Assembly (NCBI GenBank): GCA_964528035.1
Contig: CAZGQY010000153.1
Coordinates: 1-10,104, forward strand
Direction of reading: 5' to 3'
DNA length: 10,104 nucleotides
Origin: CAZGQY01 sp964528035
GTDB lineage: Bacteria; Pseudomonadota; Gammaproteobacteria; Methylococcales; UBA1147
Positions 4,708-10,104 of this stretch are shown here, in pieces. The notes under the pieces were generated by a model, which saw nothing but the letters and a program-made list of their open reading frames with translations, did no database searches and was not told where the DNA came from. Position numbers and translations under genes: made by a program. Within the stretch, counting starts at the first letter, position 1; every line of letters starts with the position of its first letter.

Positions 4708-7503
4708 AACGAATTCCCATTCCGCTTCAGTCGGCAATCGGTAAGATTTTTCGGTCACTTTCGACAGCCACTTTGTATAATTCGTTGCATCCTCCCAGCT
4801 CACATTGATTACTGGCCGATGCCCCTTCCCCCAACCTTGGGAATTCGGAAGTTTCAGCCCATTTGCCTGAATATATTTCTGGTAATCGTCGAAAGTGACT
4901 TCGTAACGACCAATATTAAAGGATTTTTTGATACACACTTCATGACGAGGTGTTTCATCCTTATAACTTTCCGTATCGTCTGTATTCGACCCCATCGAAA
5001 AACAACCCGCAGGCACCTCAACCATGGCCGGTCCCAACCCACCATCCAGCAAAGAGTCCCTAAAAACCCGCTGCGACAAATTTGCGGGCAACGGATCACG
5101 AAATACCGAGCCGGGCCGCCAGGCCTCGACCAAAGAAATCTTGATGTCTTTATTTTCGCTGTCCTGGTATTTCAGTATGGACGGCGCGGCACCCCAGGTC
5201 AGATGGCGCAGACAAGACTCTACAATTTTCGCAACCGGCCGGTTTACTGCACCCGAGAACTCGATCCGGTTCGGTGGTGATTCACTTTCCTCCTCACCGC
5301 TGGTCAATGATTCAGGAGCAGATATTCTTTCCAGCACAGGTTCCTTGATTGTAAAATTCCAGGTTCCCAGGATTATTGTCAATGCTTTGGCGGTAAATTC
5401 AAGTTCCGGCTGTCTGTACACCACCTGCACACTATACTTTCCGAGTTGCTCACGCATATTTTCCACGGCCCTGTTTTCGATCCAGTCATCCGCCCAGATT
5501 CGCCAGCCAAAAAACATTATCGATACAATAAAAACGACCGGGATAAAAGACAGCAACGCCGAAGCGAACAGGCCGCGCCATCGTTCCAACTTGAGTTTCC
5601 GTACGATCCAATCGTCGAGTTGTTGAAACAAAGTAAACTCCAGAAGATCTGGCTTGCGTCCACAAATCACGCTGGCATAGACTCGATCACGACCAGGATC
5701 GCTGGCCGAGACCATCGGCAATAATTCTGACTGTTCTTTAGCCTCAAGATCCGAGATTGGCACTGCAACCGGCAGAGAATGGGTCACACCCCCCTGATAA
5801 TTTTGAAGATTGCGATAAGCCCGGGTGATTTTTGCCAATTGGCCCGCGTCGACTGTGCGTAACAAAACACGCCGCCAGTGGTCAGGGATCGCAGCGCGGC
5901 GGAACCACGGAATGCGTGCAAGACTGCGCAAACGAATTTCCCGACTTTCACCGGGACTTAGCGCTAACTCTACATCCAGCGCCTGGGTCAACTGCCAGTC
6001 TAGACTCGGATAGGCCGCAGTTGCGGCGAGCAGTTCAAAGCCTTCATAACCCAGTACGTGGAGCAGCGACCGAATGAAGCGCTTTTTTCGTTTAGCGGAC
6101 AATTTTCTGTCGTCAAACCAGCTGTGTGCCGACAAGCCCGGTGCCTGAGGTTGTGGGGAATCGAGAACGTCGATATAGCGAAACCCGTCGATAAACTCGG
6201 GTTCGGAAAACGATGCTGTAACTTCGGGCAACTCCGACAAACCGCGTCGGCTAAACGGCAAAATACAAACCCCTTGTTGTGCCAGTTGAATTTCCGCTTC
6301 GCCCCACTCCAGAGGCGAATTGACCGCCAGCAGTGTACTGCTCTGCCAGTCGCCATAAGATACCGCGGAATTAATAAGAGTCGCGGCCTCACCGACGATC
6401 AACAGATTGTTTCCGGAATGCCGACCTACCAGACCGTGAAGATCCACACCTTCGGACGCAGATGTATAGGACCAGAACAAGACAGGTTCTGCATGGTAAT
6501 GGTAAACACTCAGAAAAATGCCCTCTTCACGCATAACCCGGCAAAACTCCATCGCAAACTCCGCGACAAAATCGTTACGGTGACGACGATCGATTAACAG
6601 AACATAATCTGCAGGCAGCATTCGTTGACGAAATGCTGCCTGAAAAAATCCGCCGTTATTCAAAGTACGCTGTACGGTTTTTGCCACGTTGAGCCGACGC
6701 GAACGAAACGCTTTAGGTCTGCGCCACCATTTATACACGGACTTCCAGGCAGCTACCCGAAACAGATCAGCAGGATAACGTTTCAACCTCAAAGTATGCA
6801 GTCGAAAGGACGGCGTGCTGTTTTTGTCGTCGAGCACGCGGTTTTTTTTTAATACCAGATAACGAAGCTGCAGACGTGACAACAACCAGAACACCCACAA
6901 CGCTATGGGCAACAATAAAGCATATTGTATCGGGTAACCAAAGTCGGGGCGGTATTTCGCTGGTGCGCGAATAACTTCCGCAGGCAGGCGAGGCGACGGC
7001 ACCCATAGATCTGGTGGTTTTTGTTCGATGTCTGGAGTTTCCTCACCAGATCCACCTTGTGCCGCAGACAGATTGGCAGCATTTGACTGTTCATCCATAT
7101 CTGGATTATCGAGTCGAATAAAAACCAACACCAAACACAATACCAGAACCATCGCCGCTCCACAGACGACTTTAAAACGCCAGTGGCTTTTTCCAAACTG
7201 CATCAGGCCCGGCGACTCCGTCAGTTCAGGTAACAACGGCGATACGATTTCTGTCGGGTACAAGTCCCAACGTTCAAACCAGTGTTCAAATATGTCCGGA
7301 AAATCCGCCTGCTGCCGCGCAGAGGTGCTGAATAACGCGCTCAGTGAAGCGCACAGTATTGCTTTCGGAACCGGACCGTGCTGTGTCCAGTTGCCAAACA
7401 GGATACGCGCTGAAATGAGTTGATCGATGCCAGCGGAATAGCCCTGCCTGCGCAATTCACGGATCAGATCGGGCAATGCCCGTTCCAGAGCAGCGTATAT
7501 CAT
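4324..7503 (-). CDS. DGR target 1: three-pass membrane protein, CoxE/vWA-like region plus variable FGE-sulfatase domain
   Basis: 1059 residues. Residues 1-100 resemble the helical N-terminus of CoxE-type vWA proteins, the usual partners of MoxR ATPases. Membrane segments lie near 112-129, 191-209 and 645-668. Residues 296-420 look like a vWA fold: strand YVLLID (300-305) followed by RRHRND instead of the MIDAS DxSxS, so metal binding is probably lost. Residues 460-640 hold LRSLARIPWFRRAAIPDHWRR-type sequence of unknown role. The FGE-sulfatase domain fills 823-1056, and 1027-1049 are VR-encoded, with 9 residues changed from the TR. Catalytic cysteines after RGGS are absent. Positive charges flank the inner sides (KSHWRFK, LKKNR, RKLKLERWR) and acidic residues the outer sides, giving N-in, vWA inside, FGE domain outside. 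It starts 18 nt after the MoxR stop, in the same frame, with no clear ribosome site. Confidence 0.92.
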   Translation of the reverse strand: MIYAALERALPDLIRELRRQGYSAGIDQLISARILFGNWTQHGPVPKAILCASLSALFSTSARQQADFPDIFEHWFERWDLYPTEIVSPLLPELTESPGLMQFGKSHWRFKVVCGAAMVLVLCLVLVFIRLDNPDMDEQSNAANLSAAQGGSGEETPDIEQKPPDLWVPSPRLPAEVIRAPAKYRPDFGYPIQYALLLPIALWVFWLLSRLQLRYLVLKKNRVLDDKNSTPSFRLHTLRLKRYPADLFRVAAWKSVYKWWRRPKAFRSRRLNVAKTVQRTLNNGGFFQAAFRQRMLPADYVLLIDRRHRNDFVAEFAMEFCRVMREEGIFLSVYHYHAEPVLFWSYTSASEGVDLHGLVGRHSGNNLLIVGEAATLINSAVSYGDWQSSTLLAVNSPLEWGEAEIQLAQQGVCILPFSRRGLSELPEVTASFSEPEFIDGFRYIDVLDSPQPQAPGLSAHSWFDDRKLSAKRKKRFIRSLLHVLGYEGFELLAATAAYPSLDWQLTQALDVELALSPGESREIRLRSLARIPWFRRAAIPDHWRRVLLRTVDAGQLAKITRAYRNLQNYQGGVTHSLPVAVPISDLEAKEQSELLPMVSASDPGRDRVYASVICGRKPDLLEFTLFQQLDDWIVRKLKLERWRGLFASALLSFIPVVFIVSIMFFGWRIWADDWIENRAVENMREQLGKYSVQVVYRQPELEFTAKALTIILGTWNFTIKEPVLERISAPESLTSGEEESESPPNRIEFSGAVNRPVAKIVESCLRHLTWGAAPSILKYQDSENKDIKISLVEAWRPGSVFRDPLPANLSQRVFRDSLLDGGLGPAMVEVPAGCFSMGSNTDDTESYKDETPRHEVCIKKSFNIGRYEVTFDDYQKYIQANGLKLPNSQGWGKGHRPVINVSWEDATNYTKWLSKVTEKSYRLPTEAEWEFVARAGTKTHYWWADEIGSNKANCHGCGSLWDGRMTAPVGSFVPNGFGLFDTSGNVWEWVQDCWHDDYKDAPTDGSAWLDKDGADCGRRVIRGGSWNSRPRALRSADRNGGTADDRYSNVGFRLAQDLN
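4336..4457 (-). repeat. DGR variable repeat VR1 (in target 1)
   Basis: 122 bp aligned without gaps to the TR, with 12 differences. All fall at coding-strand adenines of the TR (8 A to G, 2 A to T, 2 A to C), within TR 2782-2842. Nine residues change. Seven altered adenines are shared with VR2, and at several of these the new base differs, which shows independent mutagenesis. Confidence 0.97.
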
Positions 7504-7521
7504 GTTGCAGGAGCAATACGC

Positions 7522-8592
7522 TCAGGTTTCGGAATCGGTTGAAACATTCTGGCTCCGTTCCAGCCATTGCTTCCAGGCCCTCTCGGTTGCCTGCTGCTGA
7601 TCCTTTTTATGCTTGAACAGTGTCGCGCAGGCCGCGATCCGGCCTCTGGGATGATTTGCCAGAGTCACAGCAAGGTCGCGGCGATCTACGCTGAGTTCGT
7701 AGAGCCAGTCCAGCAGTTCTGCGGTACCAGGTTTGTGATCGAGAGTAATTTCACCACTTCGCAAGTATTTCAGCATCTGTAAAGCTTGCTCGACAAGCGG
7801 ACAATTACTTGCCATACGATCGCCGAGACGACTCTGGACGATCTGCTCCAGAACTCCGTCTTCAGTCGGAAAAGCAATGTCGTAATACACGCAGCGCCTT
7901 AAAAACGGTTCCGGCAAATCACGTTCGGAATTGCTGGTAATCACCACGATTGGGCGCATTTCATTCGCTGCGGAGATCAATTGGTTGCCGATTTCCCGCG
8001 CGGTGAATACCATTTTATCGATTTCGTCAAGAATATCATTGGGAACATCGCGCTGCGCCTTGTCAATTTCGTCAATCAAAACAACGCTACGGCGCGGTTT
8101 TTGTGGGAAGCGCTGTAGAAAACCCGGATCCATTGAAGCATTGATCAAGCCTTTGGATTCCGCATACTCGCGCCCCTGTGAATACAGGATTGCCCGGCCC
8201 AATGCTTCATAACTTATATAGTCCAGAGTACTGCGCAGTTTTGTCGTGCCAGCAGACACCGCAGGTGATTGAAGCGGGTTGCTTCCCACGCTGATCTGGG
8301 CGTCATGGAAACGGCCCAAAGCATCAAAACGATAAAACAAGTCGTTCGCTTCAGTGGTCGATTTTACGACAAAGGACTCGGGTTCACCAAGCTCCATTTC
8401 ATAAGCAAGCCAACGCGAAAATTCCGACTTCCCAACTCCAGGATCGCCAGTCAGTAACAGTGGTTTACCCAGCACCAGTGCAACATTCGCAGCCGAAACC
8501 ATATCATCGTCCCAGACCACATAGTCCTGTGGGAGGGTATCGTCTTTCCGATCTTTGGGTATGGCTTTTTTTCTCAGCTCAATTTTTGACAT
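7522..8592 (-). CDS. MoxR-type AAA+ ATPase
   Basis: 356 residues, cytoplasmic. Walker A is GDPGVGKS (49-56), Walker B VVLIDEIDKA (170-179), sensor 1 ITSN (218-221), paired arginines 232-233 as candidate arginine fingers, and a sensor 2-like KPGTAELLDWL (287-297). All nucleotide-handling residues are present, so it should be active. MoxR proteins remodel or activate partners with vWA domains. The next gene encodes a protein with a CoxE/vWA-like part, so that protein is its likely client. ATG 8590-8592 has AAGG 7 nt upstream. It begins 29 nt after the TIR gene. A long insert with LQSPAVSAG (107-115) lies between Walker A and Walker B. MoxR/vWA pairs coupled to effectors recur in bacterial conflict systems. 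Confidence 0.93.
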   Translation of the reverse strand: MSKIELRKKAIPKDRKDDTLPQDYVVWDDDMVSAANVALVLGKPLLLTGDPGVGKSEFSRWLAYEMELGEPESFVVKSTTEANDLFYRFDALGRFHDAQISVGSNPLQSPAVSAGTTKLRSTLDYISYEALGRAILYSQGREYAESKGLINASMDPGFLQRFPQKPRRSVVLIDEIDKAQRDVPNDILDEIDKMVFTAREIGNQLISAANEMRPIVVITSNSERDLPEPFLRRCVYYDIAFPTEDGVLEQIVQSRLGDRMASNCPLVEQALQMLKYLRSGEITLDHKPGTAELLDWLYELSVDRRDLAVTLANHPRGRIAACATLFKHKKDQQQATERAWKQWLERSQNVSTDSET

Positions 8593-8621
8593 GGTTTTGC
8601 CTTGCTTTTTTTATCTGTAAA

Positions 8622-9866
8622 TTATGAATTTCGCGACTGACCGGCGTGTGTCAGCATATATCGTTCGTGAATATGATCGAAATGGTTGCTACCACAGAGC
8701 CTGAACACGCGCTTTAATTCAGATTGCGACACAGGCCCGTGAAGATCGTTCAGTTCTTGATTATGAGCACGCCACCAGTCGATCAAATGATGCGGCTTTA
8801 ATTTCGGAAAATTCCCAATGTGCTCAACTGCTTTCCCCATCCTCGATGCAAACAAAGGGGGAAAACATGCGCGCCATCCGGGTATGTAAAACAGAAAGGC
8901 ATTGACTTGGGGTTTCTCTGTATTTTCCAGTAACAGATCCCAGGTCTCCCACCAGTCTTCTATACATCTACGCGTTCGACCGAAAAAAGAGCCGCCGCGG
9001 CGGATTGTGTAAAATGCGATCGCTTCGCATCGGTGATCATTCTGCAATCGGTGTTGCAGCTTTTCGATAAGCTGTGTATCGCTCAGACCATCCACGGCAA
9101 GATCTTTCATCAGAATCGCTGAAATTTGCTCACAGAGCTCACGACGACGCTGATCAGCCGAAACGGCAACGAAAGTTTGCCAGTTTAAAAAGTGATGGCG
9201 ATCATTATTAAATATTTTTTTATTACAGCGCCGAATAAAAAATTCAAAGCCCGAGTCTTCGCTGCCGGATCCAGAGTAGAGTCGAATCCCATTGCGATGA
9301 GCGGTTTTGACTCGTGAAAATTCTGTGTTTCGATCCAGAAAACAGAACAATTCCGATATTTTTGTACGAACGTGGGCAGAGTCTCGTCCGACCATTGATT
9401 TTCTCGAAAGGCCGGTATGTTTTTCAATGGCAACCAGTACCCCACTTAACTCATAAGGCCACTTTTTCGGATCGATGCTGACCGAGGCAGTCAAAATATC
9501 GGAAAAAATATCCCGTAGACTCTTAGGCAAGCGGCTTGGATCGGGCAATGTTTTTCGACCCATCAACAAAGGACAGATCAGCTTTTTTTTCTTTTTCGCG
9601 AACTCCAGTTCCCGACGCACCCAATCTTTTTGATCGTCGAGACGTCGCAAATAGTGATCGCCATCCCAGTTCGGCCCTATCAAAGCAATCACCACTTTGG
9701 ATTTTTTCATTGCGGGATGGATCGTTTTACGCAGTGAGTCCCCAGGAAAAATATTGGCTATATCGACGAACACCTGATTATCGCCGTAGGTATGCTTTAG
9801 AAAATTTGCAAGTGCAGGGCCCAAACCAGTATCGTCGGTGCGATGATTGATGAAGATTTGGGACAA
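8622..9866 (-). CDS. TIR-domain protein, probable effector or signalling component
   Basis: 414 residues from TTG 9864-9866, a start supported by AGGAA 7 nt upstream. Residues 1-150 form a TIR domain: strand IFINHRTDD (4-12), VFVDIANIFPGDSLRKTI (32-49) with a BB-loop-like PGDS, strand KVVIALIGPNW (57-67), and DWVRRELEFA (81-90), whose E86 matches the catalytic glutamate of NAD-cleaving TIRs. The rest (about 155-414) is not recognised with certainty. It has alternating strands and helices (TFVAVSADQRRREL, then EDWWETWD and NAFLFYIPGW) and could be a STAND-like fold without Walker motifs; this is a guess. No membrane segment is seen. As the first gene of the operon, it could consume NAD or make a signal when the MoxR/vWA relay fires. 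Confidence 0.88.
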   Translation of the reverse strand: MSQIFINHRTDDTGLGPALANFLKHTYGDNQVFVDIANIFPGDSLRKTIHPAMKKSKVVIALIGPNWDGDHYLRRLDDQKDWVRRELEFAKKKKKLICPLLMGRKTLPDPSRLPKSLRDIFSDILTASVSIDPKKWPYELSGVLVAIEKHTGLSRKSMVGRDSAHVRTKISELFCFLDRNTEFSRVKTAHRNGIRLYSGSGSEDSGFEFFIRRCNKKIFNNDRHHFLNWQTFVAVSADQRRRELCEQISAILMKDLAVDGLSDTQLIEKLQHRLQNDHRCEAIAFYTIRRGGSFFGRTRRCIEDWWETWDLLLENTEKPQVNAFLFYIPGWRACFPPLFASRMGKAVEHIGNFPKLKPHHLIDWWRAHNQELNDLHGPVSQSELKRVFRLCGSNHFDHIHERYMLTHAGQSRNS

Positions 9867-10104
9867 TGGTATTTTCCTGTTCCTTGAAAAACGTTTTATT
9901 ATTTATGTTGCATTAATCCACTGCAGATAAATACTATCCTACCAGAATTTAGGAATTCTTATAAATTCGCTGGGCCAGCCAAAGCTGGGTTTCGTGCCTC
10001 AACCTAGCCTACCAAGATTAAACCTCAACCCCTGCCATCATTCTTCTCCTGCTGCATATTCTGCTGATCGTGAACACCGATTCTGGCGCAACGTGAACAC
10101 TTAA
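9867..10104. other. Upstream region of the operon: AT-rich leader, degenerate intergenic repeat and short direct repeats
   Basis: No gene is seen here. Going outward from the TIR gene there is an AT-rich stretch (9880-9970) where the operon promoter should lie, though no clear -35/-10 pair can be chosen. At about 9975-10013 a segment containing gctgggtttcgtgcctcaac resembles a decayed copy of a widespread intergenic repeat (gttgggtttcgttcctcaac). It includes the small hairpin ccagc-caaa-gctgg. At the edge, cgtgaacac occurs twice (10069-10077 and 10092-10100), 23 bp apart. Spaced repeats of this kind occur at ends of some IS21-family elements, but no transposase is visible. Confidence 0.45.
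9874..9878 (-). promoter_or_regulatory. Ribosome binding site of the TIR gene
   Basis: AGGAA on the minus strand, 7 nt before the TTG start at 9866. It supports the unusual start codon. No ATG follows within the first strand of the TIR domain. Confidence 0.6.

Noticed and set aside
4324..4900. Target proteins as active formylglycine-generating or sulfatase-modifying enzymes
   Set aside because: The cysteine pair required after RGGS is absent, and that segment is hypervariable by design. No sulfatase gene is nearby.
4519..5626. Long plus-strand frames (253 and 200 codons) opposite the target 1 gene
   Set aside because: They mirror the well-supported FGE domain coding sequence on the other strand, show no family motifs, and a similar mirror frame appears opposite target 2 at 1898-2221.
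9867..9990. A sigma-70 promoter for the operon (candidates tagtat, ttataa and others on the minus strand)
   Set aside because: Several AT-rich hexamers fit loosely but none has a good -35 partner at proper spacing, so any choice would be arbitrary.

Overview
The window holds a complete diversity-generating retroelement (DGR) built into what looks like a membrane-spanning signalling or defence operon, set beside the end of a housekeeping gene and two broken genes. The visible prolyl-tRNA synthetase is of the bacterial type with an editing insertion. Together with moderate GC, a Doc-type toxin remnant and a VanX/DdpX-type dipeptidase remnant, this suggests a proteobacterium, probably a gammaproteobacterium. 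That placement is an inference and is not firm.

Plus strand, left side: the 3' part of proS (1-848), then a 5'-truncated Fic/Doc fragment (898-1083), a 3'-truncated D-Ala-D-Ala dipeptidase fragment (1180-1503) and two tandem copies of a 40-bp repeat (1561-1640). This is a decayed accessory zone that meets the DGR operon head-on.

Minus strand, read from right to left: a TIR-domain protein (9866-8622), a MoxR-type AAA+ ATPase (8592-7522), a 1059-residue protein with three membrane segments, a CoxE/vWA-like part and a C-terminal FGE-sulfatase (C-type-lectin fold) domain (7503-4324), the accessory protein Avd (4281-3916), the DGR reverse transcriptase (3919-2864), the template repeat TR (2878-2757), a structured spacer, and a second, smaller membrane-anchored FGE-domain protein (2599-1703). 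Spacings are short or overlapping and all genes lie on one strand, so one operon is likely.

The DGR call rests on direct evidence. The 122-bp TR matches a variable repeat (VR) at the 3' end of each FGE-domain gene. The two VRs differ from the TR at 18 and 12 positions, and all 30 differences fall at adenines of the TR coding strand. The substituted residues sit where true formylglycine-generating enzymes carry their catalytic cysteine pair, so the domains are binding modules rather than enzymes. Charge distribution around the membrane segments puts both variable domains outside the cytoplasmic membrane and the vWA-like part inside, next to the MoxR ATPase and the TIR protein. The simplest model is a diversified outside sensor, a cytoplasmic MoxR/vWA relay and a TIR effector. 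The general linkage of DGRs, FGE-fold targets and MoxR/vWA or TIR conflict modules is known. This particular receptor-like arrangement, with two targets that share a mosaic 414-bp block, deserves attention.
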